Shown here: positions 1 to 5,402 of the stretch, in pieces | How positions within the stretch are numbered: the first letter of the stretch is position 1 | How the letters are laid out: every line of letters starts with the position of its first letter | Source of the DNA: an uncultured Acidimicrobiaceae bacterium | GTDB taxonomy: Bacteria; Actinomycetota; Acidimicrobiia; Acidimicrobiales; Microtrichaceae | Direction of reading: 5' to 3' | Length of the DNA: 5,402 nucleotides | Assembly (NCBI GenBank): GCA_937868025.1 | Contig: CALMLJ010000494.1 | Span: 1-5,402, forward strand | The notes under the pieces: generated by a model | Database searches by the model: none | What the model was told of the DNA's origin: nothing | What the model saw: only the letters and a program-made list of their open reading frames with translations | Made by a program: the position numbers and the translations under genes

Positions 1-30
1 GCGACCGCACCGAGACTGAGGCGTATTCGA

Positions 31-50
31 CCGGGGCAACGCCGCCCCGG
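31..50. other. Perfect 7-bp inverted repeat (hairpin) just upstream of the tyrA-pheA fusion
   Basis: CCGGGGC (31-37) and GCCCCGG (44-50) are perfectly complementary around a 6-nt loop. The hairpin ends 16 nt before the ATG at 67. No T-run follows on the plus strand, so it is not a typical intrinsic terminator. It could be the end of an unseen upstream gene or part of the 5' leader of the fusion gene. The pairing is seen directly; any role is a guess. Confidence 0.4.
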
Positions 51-66
51 CGCTAGCCTCCGACCC

Positions 67-2379
67 ATGACGAACCCGGCCTCAGGGGCGCCGATCGACG
101 CGCTCTCCGGCCCTGCTCGGCCCAGCTCACTCGTGGTGGTCGGCGCCGCCGCCGGCATGGGCCGATGGCTCACCGATCACCTCCTCCTCGACCGGCACTG
201 GGAGCGGATCGTCCTCGTCGACACCCCCGACGCCGCGGGCACGATCGCACCGTCGGATCCCGCCACCACGGTCGTCGCCGCCGGCGAACCGATCGGTGTC
301 GACGCCGCCGGTTGCGCTGTGGTGCTCGCTGTCCCGCGCGAGGCGGTCGCCGGAGTCATGGCGTGGCTGACACCCATGCTCGCCCCCGACGCCATGATCT
401 GCGTCGTGTCGGCCAACCAGGCGACCACCCTCACCGTCGTCGCCGAACACTGGCCGGCCGGGCAGGTGTTCGGCCTGCACCCGCTGTTCGACTCGTCCGC
501 CCGATCGGCGGAGGGCCAGACGTTCCTGATCGTCGGCGAGGCCGAACGCGACGTGACGGCGGGATGGCTGGCCGACCTCATCGCCCTCGGCGGTGGCATC
601 TCGGACTCGGGATCGGCCGCAGATCACGACGCCATCATGGGCTACGTCCAGACGATGACCCACCAGGCGCTGATCGCGTTCGCCGACGCCGTCACGTCGT
701 CGGGGCTCGACCTCGAACACGTGTGGGAGGCACGGACACCGCTGTTCGAGGGCCTGTTCGGCCTGGCCGTCAGAGCCCTCACCGAACGCCAGCAGGCGAC
801 GATCGCCGACATCCAGCTCTCGATGGACGGCCCCGGCGCGGCCGGCGAGCTCGGCGCTGCGACGGCGCGCGTGCGCGAGGTCGTCGACGGGGCGTCCCCG
901 GTCGCCATCGAAGCGATGATCGCCGGTATCCGCGACCGGTTCAGCGGCGGGCTCTTCGAGACCATCCAGGCGACGGCGGTGTCCGCGGTCACGGCAACCC
1001 AGTCGAAGCGTGCGGAGCTGGCGCGTCACCGTCGCCTCGGATCGCTCGTCGGGGTGCGCCCGATCGGTCGGCCCCAGGCGCTGCGGGTCGGCCACATCGC
1101 GGAGGTCACCCCGGTCTCGGTCACGCTCCGAGAGGTGATGGTCGGCAAGGCCGGATCGGCCACCCTCCTCGAAGGCGCTGGGCGCCGCAACGCGGGACGC
1201 GTCGGCATGAACGGCACTCCGTCGCTCACGGTCTTCGGCCTCGGACACATCGACGTGGTACTCGGCGACGAACTCGAGGCGGCACTCGACGAGTGGCTCG
1301 CCTTCATCCGACGAGACGTTCGCTTCCTCGTCCCCGAATCGGTCGCCGGCGTCGGGGTGCTGACGATCGTGTCGAGCCACGCCGGGGTGCGTGACGCCGA
1401 GGTCGTGTCGGAGGTGGTCCGGACGGGACAACGCAGCGTGGTGGTGCGGGTGTTCATCCGTGCGGACCACGACGTGGAGGACACGGTCGAGGCCCTGCGA
1501 GCGCAGGTGCAGGCGACGTACCGCTGGCCACAAGGCCTGTCCCTCGCCGCCCCCGACGTGCAGCGCGTTCATCACCTCGGTCCCGCCGGGACGTTCTCGG
1601 AAGCCGCCGCTCGACAGGCGACCGGCAGCCTCGGCATCACCGCCGGGCTGGTCCCCGAGCCCGACTTCACCGGGGTGCTGAACGCCATCGGCGATGGGGT
1701 GCTCGGGGTGCTCCCGATCTCGAGCTCCGCATCGGGCCTCGTCACCCGCTCGGTCACCGCGCTGCTCGACCACCCGTCCGACCTCGTGGCCGGTGGCGTG
1801 GTCGACGTCGCCGTGCGCTTCGACGCGTACGTGCAGGAGTCGCGTCAGCTCACCGATCTCCGAGGCGCCAAGGTGTTCAGCCATCCCCAGGCGCTCGGGC
1901 AGTGTCAGGCCTTCATCCGCCGGTGGGGCCTCGACCCCGTGCCGTGTCCTTCCACAGCCGAAGCACTCACGATGGTTGCCGCCGATCCCGAAGGCTCGGT
2001 CGCACTGGCCGTCGCCGACTCCGAGGCCCCAGGCCTCAAGATCGCCGAACGCGAGGTCGACGACCTGTCGGGATCGATCACACGGTTCCTCATCCTCGGC
2101 ACGTCCGGCGCGTTCGGCGACATGACCGGCGGCTGGGACCCGACCCTGCGGTCGCTCTGGGTCGCCGACTCGGTCGCCACTGTGCTCGACATGATCGAAC
2201 CGGGCTCGCCGGCGTTCGACGAGCTGCTCACCGATGGCGACGGGCGCTGCCTGTGGGTGACGAGCCGTCGCTTCGACGATGGCGCGCCGGCGGGGGCACG
2301 ATACCTGGGCCGGGCGCCGTGGTCGCCACGCACGCCCGTGGTGCGCGTCGAGGTCGACGTTCCCCGCGATCGCGCCTGA
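67..2379 (+). CDS. Fused prephenate dehydrogenase / prephenate dehydratase-like protein (TyrA-PheA fusion), divergent in both active sites
   Basis: This 770-residue protein joins two enzymes that act on prephenate. Residues about 20-320 match TyrA prephenate dehydrogenase, which makes 4-hydroxyphenylpyruvate with NAD+. There is a Rossmann start (VVVGAAAGMGRW, 23-34), an acidic D52 after the second strand that would favour NAD over NADP, the catalytic-type His in LHPLF (H138), and the helical domain YVQTMTH (193-199) with R236 where E. coli TyrA has its prephenate-binding Arg. Residues about 500-680 match PheA prephenate dehydratase, which makes phenylpyruvate: LGPAGTFSEAA (504-514), FSHPQALGQC (604-613) and catalytic T672 in ITRF. 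Residues 325-497 are unassigned. I see no chorismate mutase motif, and the tail (about 680-770) has no clear ACT domain. Oddities: the Rossmann glycines are Ala at 27 and 29, and the dehydratase PIEN motif reads PISS (550-553). No clear Shine-Dalgarno precedes the ATG. The frame stays open to the left window edge but holds no ATG, GTG or TTG there. Starts further in would cut the Rossmann fold. Cytoplasmic. The fusion call is firm; activity of either half is uncertain. Confidence 0.85.
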   Translation: MTNPASGAPIDALSGPARPSSLVVVGAAAGMGRWLTDHLLLDRHWERIVLVDTPDAAGTIAPSDPATTVVAAGEPIGVDAAGCAVVLAVPREAVAGVMAWLTPMLAPDAMICVVSANQATTLTVVAEHWPAGQVFGLHPLFDSSARSAEGQTFLIVGEAERDVTAGWLADLIALGGGISDSGSAADHDAIMGYVQTMTHQALIAFADAVTSSGLDLEHVWEARTPLFEGLFGLAVRALTERQQATIADIQLSMDGPGAAGELGAATARVREVVDGASPVAIEAMIAGIRDRFSGGLFETIQATAVSAVTATQSKRAELARHRRLGSLVGVRPIGRPQALRVGHIAEVTPVSVTLREVMVGKAGSATLLEGAGRRNAGRVGMNGTPSLTVFGLGHIDVVLGDELEAALDEWLAFIRRDVRFLVPESVAGVGVLTIVSSHAGVRDAEVVSEVVRTGQRSVVVRVFIRADHDVEDTVEALRAQVQATYRWPQGLSLAAPDVQRVHHLGPAGTFSEAAARQATGSLGITAGLVPEPDFTGVLNAIGDGVLGVLPISSSASGLVTRSVTALLDHPSDLVAGGVVDVAVRFDAYVQESRQLTDLRGAKVFSHPQALGQCQAFIRRWGLDPVPCPSTAEALTMVAADPEGSVALAVADSEAPGLKIAEREVDDLSGSITRFLILGTSGAFGDMTGGWDPTLRSLWVADSVATVLDMIEPGSPAFDELLTDGDGRCLWVTSRRFDDGAPAGARYLGRAPWSPRTPVVRVEVDVPRDRA

Positions 2380-2425
2380 GAACGGCCGAGGCGGACGCTG
2401 TCGGGGCCCGGTCCGTCCCCAAGCT

Positions 2426-2452
2426 GTCATTCCGCCGAAACACTCCCGTGAT
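2426..2452 (+). promoter_or_regulatory. Candidate GlnR-like operator upstream of glnN
   Basis: GTCAT (2426-2430), six bases, GAAAC (2437-2441), six bases, GTGAT (2448-2452). This follows the actinobacterial GlnR pattern gTnAc-n6-GaAAc-n6-gTnAc. The GAAAC block is exact, and each GTnAc block has a single C-to-T change at its last base. The expected fourth block (2459-2463, TTTCT) does not match. GlnR controls nitrogen-assimilation genes, including glutamine synthetases, in Streptomyces and relatives, so a site about 95 bp before a glutamine synthetase start makes sense. No GlnR gene is in the window, so the assignment rests on spacing and context. Confidence 0.45.
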
Positions 2453-2462
2453 CAACGCTTTC

Positions 2463-2468
2463 TAGGTT
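2463..2468 (+). promoter_or_regulatory. Weak candidate -10 element for glnN
   Basis: TAGGTT lies 10 bp downstream of the GlnR-like box and shares the T, A and final T of the TANNNT pattern. No good -35 hexamer sits 16-18 bp upstream; that stretch lies inside the GlnR-like box, as can happen at activator-dependent promoters. It would give a leader of roughly 70-75 nt. This is a low-confidence guess in a high-GC genome. Confidence 0.2.
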
Positions 2469-2484
2469 CTGGCGAAGCAGACGC

Positions 2485-2499
2485 GTCGCGTGGCGCGAC
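2485..2499. other. Small hairpin in the glnN leader
   Basis: GTCGCG (2485-2490) pairs perfectly with CGCGAC (2494-2499) over a 3-nt TGG loop. A second small stem, CCCC (2518-2521) with GGGG (2526-2529), lies closer to the start codon. Both are short and could arise by chance at this GC content. Confidence 0.3.
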
Positions 2500-2506
2500 C
2501 CGATAC

Positions 2507-2544
2507 GGGAGCAACACCCCCATCTGGGGATCAACAGGGAGCAA
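2507..2544 (+). repeat. Duplicated GGGAGCAA in the glnN leader; second copy holds the ribosome binding site
   Basis: GGGAGCAA occurs at 2507-2514 and again at 2537-2544, exactly 30 bp apart, with the CCCC/GGGG stem between. The downstream copy lies within AGGGAG (2536-2541), which sits 6 nt before the ATG at 2548 and is a good Shine-Dalgarno for glnN. The upstream copy has no start codon at a suitable distance. It may be chance, a small duplication, or a decoy ribosome-binding or regulatory sequence. Confidence 0.4.
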
Positions 2545-2547
2545 GTC

Positions 2548-4716
2548 ATGAGCAGTGAGAACCGGCGACGCGCCATCGAAGCCGTCACCAAGTACGTCGC
2601 ACCGTCGGAGGACTACTCCGAACCCCTCGGCGACCTCTTCGGCCGCAACGTGTTCAGCAAGTCGGTCATGAAGGCCCGTCTTCCGAAGACCGTGTACAAG
2701 TCGCTCCTCAACACGATCGAGCACGGCGCCATCCTCGACACCACCGTCGCCGACATCGTCGCGTCGGCCATGAAGGACTGGGCGATCGAGAACGGTGCGT
2801 CGCACTACGCCCACGTCTTCTACCCGCTCACCGGTCTCACGGCGGAGAAGCACGACAGCTTCCTCGAGCCCGACGGCAGCGGCGCCAGCTTCGCCGAATT
2901 CGCCGGCAAGACACTCGTGCAGGGCGAACCCGACGCATCGAGCTTCCCCAACGGTGGCCTCCGGGGCACGTTCGAGGCCCGCGGCTACACCGGCTGGGAC
3001 GTGACCAGCCCCGCCTACATCCTCGAGAACCCCAACGGGAACACGCTGTGCATCCCCACCGTGTTCATCTCGTGGACGGGCGAGGCCCTCGACAAGAAGA
3101 CCCCGATCCTCCGCAGCCAGCAGGCCCTCAACATCCAGGCACAGCGAGTGCTCAAGCTGTTCGGGCACACCGACATCGACACCGTCGTGTCCTACGCCGG
3201 GGCCGAGCAGGAGTACTTCCTCGTCGACCGCAACTTCTTCTTCGCCCGCCCCGACCTCATGAGCACCGGCCGCACCCTGTTCGGCGCGCCGTCGCCGAAG
3301 GGCCAGGAGTTCGACGACCACTACTTCGGCGCCATCCCCGAGCGGGTCCTCGCGTTCATGATCGACGTCGATCGTGAGCTCTTCAAGCAGGGCATCCCCG
3401 CCAAGACCCGCCACAACGAGGTCGCCCCCGGCCAGTTCGAGATCGCCCCGGTGTTCGAACGCGCCAACCTCGCCCATGACCACCAGCAGCTGATGATGAC
3501 GACGCTCCGTCGGGTCGCCGAGAAGTACGGCATGGAGTGCCTCCTGCACGAGAAGCCGTTCGCCGGCATCAACGGCTCGGGCAAGCACGTCAACTTCTCG
3601 ATCGGCAACTCGACCCAGGGCAACCTCCTCGACCCGGGCCACACGCCTCACGAGAACGCCCAGTTCCTCGTGTTCTGCGCCGCCGTCATCCGGTCGGTGC
3701 ACAAGTACGGCGGCATCCTCCGCGCCGTCGTGGCGTCGTCCCGCAACGACCACCGCCTCGGCGCCAACGAGGCACCGCCGGCGATCATCTCGATCTTCCT
3801 CGGCGAACAGCTGATGGACGTGTTCGACCAGATCGCGAAGGGCGGCGCCACGGCGTCGAAGGAGAAGGGCACCATCACCATCGGTGCCGACAGCCTCCCC
3901 GTGCTCCCGGCCGACCCCGGCGACCGCAACCGCACGAGCCCGTTCGCGTTCACCGGCAACCGATTCGAGTTCCGGGCGCCCGGTTCGTCGCAGTCGATCT
4001 CGGGACCGATGGTCGCGATCAACTCGATCATGGCCGAGTCGCTCGACTTCATCGCCACCGAGCTCGAGGCCGCGGTCGCTGCCGGCACCGACTTCAACGT
4101 CGCTGTCCAGAGGGTGCTCGAGAGCATCATCACCACCCACGGCAACGTCGTGTTCAACGGCGACGGCTACTCCGACGACTGGCAGGTGGAGGCGGCGTCC
4201 CGTGGGCTCCTCAACCTCCGCACCACCGTCGACGCCCTGCCCCAACTCGACACCCCCGAGGCCAAGGACCTGTTCGAGAAGTACGGCGTGCTCAGCAACC
4301 GTGAGCTGGCCAGCCGCATGGAGGTCTACCTGGAGCAGTACGTGCTCAGCATCCAGGTCGAGGCCAAGCAGACCCTCGAGATGGCCAAGACGCTCATCCT
4401 GCCGGCGGCCTACCGCTACCAGGCCGAGCTCGCCGTCGGTGCGGCAGCGTTGAAGAAGCTCGGAACGGAGTACGACTCGTCGCTGCTGGACTCGGTGTCG
4501 TCTGCCATCGGTGAGCTGTCGACGGGCATCACCGCACTCGCCGCGGCGCTCGATCACCACGGCGGCGACTCGACCTACGACGAGGCCAAGTACGGGTGCG
4601 ACTCCCTCATCCCGGCCATGGACGCGGTCCGCAGCGCGGCCGACGCGCTGGAGCACCTGGTCGCCGACGACCTCTGGCCGCTTCCGACCTACCAGGAGAT
4701 GCTGTTCATCCTCTGA
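2548..4716 (+). CDS. glnN: Glutamine synthetase type III (GSIII)
   Basis: Makes glutamine from glutamate, ammonia and ATP in the cytoplasm; GSIII enzymes are large dodecamers. The 722 residues fit the usual GSIII length of roughly 700-730 and far exceed GSI or GSII. The N-terminal GSIII-specific region includes [17 protein letters not shown] (89-105). Catalytic-core motifs follow in order: AEQEYF (219-224) with metal-binding Glu, [14 protein letters not shown] (288-301), [13 protein letters not shown] (340-352) with the conserved His, [11 protein letters not shown] (403-413) for nucleotide and substrate binding, and [16 protein letters not shown] (461-476). The C-terminal region from about 570 is helical, as in the family, and the protein ends in [12 protein letters not shown]. 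All core motifs look intact, so it should be active. I see no GSI-type adenylylation loop. The ATG at 2548 has a good ribosome binding site (AGGGAG, 6-nt spacing). A GlnR-like box lies upstream, suggesting nitrogen control. The gene ends before a strong stem-loop and converges with the minus-strand gene. Confidence 0.97.
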   Translation: MSSENRRRAIEAVTKYVAPSEDYSEPLGDLFGRNVFSKSVMKARLPKTVYKSLLNTIEHGAILDTTVADIVASAMKDWAIENGASHYAHVFYPLTGLTAEKHDSFLEPDGSGASFAEFAGKTLVQGEPDASSFPNGGLRGTFEARGYTGWDVTSPAYILENPNGNTLCIPTVFISWTGEALDKKTPILRSQQALNIQAQRVLKLFGHTDIDTVVSYAGAEQEYFLVDRNFFFARPDLMSTGRTLFGAPSPKGQEFDDHYFGAIPERVLAFMIDVDRELFKQGIPAKTRHNEVAPGQFEIAPVFERANLAHDHQQLMMTTLRRVAEKYGMECLLHEKPFAGINGSGKHVNFSIGNSTQGNLLDPGHTPHENAQFLVFCAAVIRSVHKYGGILRAVVASSRNDHRLGANEAPPAIISIFLGEQLMDVFDQIAKGGATASKEKGTITIGADSLPVLPADPGDRNRTSPFAFTGNRFEFRAPGSSQSISGPMVAINSIMAESLDFIATELEAAVAAGTDFNVAVQRVLESIITTHGNVVFNGDGYSDDWQVEAASRGLLNLRTTVDALPQLDTPEAKDLFEKYGVLSNRELASRMEVYLEQYVLSIQVEAKQTLEMAKTLILPAAYRYQAELAVGAAALKKLGTEYDSSLLDSVSSAIGELSTGITALAAALDHHGGDSTYDEAKYGCDSLIPAMDAVRSAADALEHLVADDLWPLPTYQEMLFIL

Positions 4717-4722
4717 GGCCGA

Positions 4723-4737
4723 GCCCCGAGTCGGGGC
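4723..4737. other. Short stem-loop right after the glnN stop codon
   Basis: GCCCC (4723-4727) pairs with GGGGC (4733-4737) around GAGTC. It begins 6 nt after the TGA of glnN. The stem is short and has no T-run, so it is at most an accessory to the stronger terminator about 40 bp further on. Confidence 0.3.
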
Positions 4738-4777
4738 CGACGACGTGGCACGGATCTCCCAGCGTGCCCACGACCGG

Positions 4778-4826
4778 GCGTGCCCCTCGCTGCTGTACCA
4801 GCGAGGGGCACGCTCGTATCCGTTTT
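4778..4826 (+). terminator. Probable terminator of glnN
   Basis: A perfect 15-bp stem is formed by 4778-4792 (GCGTGCCCCTCGCTG) and 4799-4813, with the 6-nt loop CTGTAC. The plus strand then reads TCGTATCCG followed by TTTT at 4823-4826, giving a delayed and modest T-tract. It sits about 60 bp past the glnN stop and is by far the most stable hairpin in the intergenic region. The stem is certain. Intrinsic termination is likely but the T-tract is weak. Because the stem is symmetrical, it could also act on minus-strand transcripts, although no T-run follows on that side. Confidence 0.75.
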
Positions 4827-4876
4827 CGACACTGGTTCCCACGCTTTGGCAACGGGCAGCTTCCCCGGCGCTCACG

Positions 4877-4926
4877 GTTTTGTAGTGCGAGGAGCGACAT
4901 CAGCGTCGTCTCTCGCACTACAGAAC
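4877..4926. repeat. 50-nt imperfect inverted repeat between convergent genes (possible bidirectional terminator)
   Basis: Arms 4877-4891 and 4912-4926 are complementary at 14 of 15 positions; the remaining pair (4880/4923) is T/G and could wobble in RNA. The core arm TGTAGTGCGAG is perfect. Four further pairs (4895-4898 with 4905-4908) close a 6-nt loop. It lies between the glnN terminator and the end of the minus-strand gene. No T-run follows on either strand, so a classical intrinsic terminator is not shown. A transcript-end stabilising hairpin or a protein-binding palindrome are alternatives. Confidence 0.55.
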
Positions 4927-4937
4927 ACCTCGGGTGG

Positions 4938-5022
4938 GGGTTAGCCGTTGTCGCCCATGCGGTACGGCGTCGATGGTGACCGTGTGGGTTAGCCGTTGTC
5001 GCCGACGGTCAGGTCGATGGTG
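4938..5022. repeat. Direct repeat: duplicated 3' end of the minus-strand gene
   Basis: An 18-bp exact repeat, GGGTTAGCCGTTGTCGCC, occurs at 4938-4955 and 4986-5003, 48 bp apart. On the minus strand each copy reads GDNG-stop, and the two stops are in the same frame. A second shared block, GTCGATGGTG, lies at 4969-4978 and 5013-5022, 44 bp apart. The outer copy therefore looks like a partial tandem duplication of the last ~40 bp of the gene, including its stop codon, with a 4-base length difference between the blocks. Confidence 0.75.
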
Positions 5023-5402
5023 TAGCTCTTGAAGCCGCCGTCGAAGCTGAACCAGCCGGCGCTGACTGATGCTGCGGTTTTGTTGCCGGCGGGGGTGGGG
5101 GCGAACAGGAGGGGTGCGGTGACCTGGTTGATGCCGGCGCCGGGGTCGTTGACGGTGATGCTGCCGAAGGACCACCACAGGAACCGGTTGACCGACACCG
5201 ACACTGAGGCGGTGCCGCCGTTGGTGCCGGGCAGGGTCCCGAACCCGCCGATCGACGCGATGCCGGCGCCGTCGGTGGCGACGTAGAACCCGCCGCCGCT
5301 GACGTTGCCGCTGTTCTGGTAGCCGTAGCCGCCGCTGATACGGACGTTCGCGGTGTCAACACCGGGCTGGGGCGCCACCGTCGTCGTCGGAGCAGCCGTC
5401 GT
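4989..5402 (-). CDS. C-terminal part of a Gly/Ser/Thr-rich, probably exported protein of unknown function (runs off right edge)
   Basis: The last 137 codons are visible, ending at TAA (4991-4989). The true start lies beyond 5402: the frame is open to the edge and begins TTAAPTTTVAPQPG, a Thr/Ala/Pro linker of the kind that joins a signal peptide or another domain to a C-terminal domain in exported actinobacterial proteins. The GTG at 5378 lies inside this linker and is unlikely to be the start. The rest is rich in Gly, Ser, Thr and aromatic residues in alternating beta-strand patterns (TASVSVSVNRFLWWSF, visible residues 64-79; GWFSFDGGFKSYTIDLTV, 116-133), with no cysteine, no C-terminal membrane helix and no LPXTG-type signal. 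The two stretches starting TASVS (64) and TAASVS (109) share a loose pattern ending V-x-D-x-G and may be an internal repeat. I do not recognise a family. The gene converges with glnN, and its 3' end is partly duplicated downstream. Export is inferred from composition only. Confidence 0.7.
   Translation of the reverse strand, partial: TTAAPTTTVAPQPGVDTANVRISGGYGYQNSGNVSGGGFYVATDGAGIASIGGFGTLPGTNGGTASVSVSVNRFLWWSFGSITVNDPGAGINQVTAPLLFAPTPAGNKTAASVSAGWFSFDGGFKSYTIDLTVGDNG

Noticed and set aside
165..1394. 409-codon plus-strand frame inside the fusion gene
   Set aside because: The translation is an Arg/Pro/Gly-rich shadow without domains, wholly inside a well-supported gene.
127..2430. 767-codon open frame on the minus strand, antisense to the TyrA-PheA fusion
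   Set aside because: It mirrors the codon bias of the real gene, its translation is Arg/Gly/Asp/His-rich with no recognisable domain, and the plus-strand product has clear enzyme motifs.
2380..2547. Glutamine riboswitch in the glnN leader
   Set aside because: Known glutamine riboswitches are mainly cyanobacterial, and I do not see their conserved core; only short simple stems are present.
2452..4875. 807-codon open frame on the minus strand, antisense to glnN
   Set aside because: Same bias effect. The product is low complexity (Val/Glu/Arg/Gly) and runs through the terminator stem-loop; glnN is unambiguous on the other strand.
4706..4918. Small 70-codon minus-strand gene between glnN and the exported-protein gene
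   Set aside because: It covers the stem-loop structures, overlaps the end of glnN, and its product looks like no protein; no good ribosome binding site was noticed.
4877..4926. Miniature transposable element or dif-like recombination site
   Set aside because: There is no flanking target duplication, no terminal motif of a known insertion sequence, and no resemblance to the dif consensus.
4918..5178. Frameshifted extension of the minus-strand gene through the duplicated end
   Set aside because: The product is Arg/His/Pro-rich and unlike the beta-rich main frame; it is a shadow that happens to pass both stop copies in another frame.

Overview
The window comes from a high-GC bacterial chromosome with strong G/C bias at third codon positions. 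This bias also leaves long open frames antisense to the real genes. The composition, a type III glutamine synthetase and a GlnR-like box together suggest an actinobacterium, possibly of the Acidimicrobiia type. That placement is inference; there is no rRNA or other marker gene here.

Layout, left to right. (1) 1-66: short leader with a perfect 7-bp hairpin. (2) 67-2379, plus strand: one long protein with an N-terminal prephenate dehydrogenase (TyrA) part and a C-terminal prephenate dehydratase (PheA) part. An unassigned segment of about 175 residues lies between them. Both enzyme parts carry substitutions in signature motifs, and no chorismate mutase or clear C-terminal ACT domain is visible. 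(3) 2380-2547: 168-bp intergenic region with a GlnR-like operator candidate, a weak promoter candidate, two small hairpins and a repeated GGGAGCAA, the second copy of which serves as the ribosome binding site. (4) 2548-4716, plus strand: complete type III glutamine synthetase (glnN), the safest call here. (5) 4717-4988: convergent 3' region with a perfect 15-bp terminator-like stem-loop, a 50-nt imperfect inverted repeat, and an 18-bp direct repeat whose right copy covers the end of the next gene. (6) 4989-5402, minus strand: 3' end of a gene for a Gly/Ser/Thr-rich, cysteine-free, probably exported protein that runs off the right edge.

How they fit together: the first two genes both belong to amino-acid metabolism (aromatic amino-acid branch point; ammonia assimilation). 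The gap between them has its own candidate control elements, so they are probably separate transcription units. The third gene converges on glnN and looks unrelated. I see no mobile element, CRISPR array, RNA gene or new multi-gene system. The points most worth a second look are the divergent TyrA-PheA fusion, the GlnR-like box and the duplicated gene end near 4938-5022.
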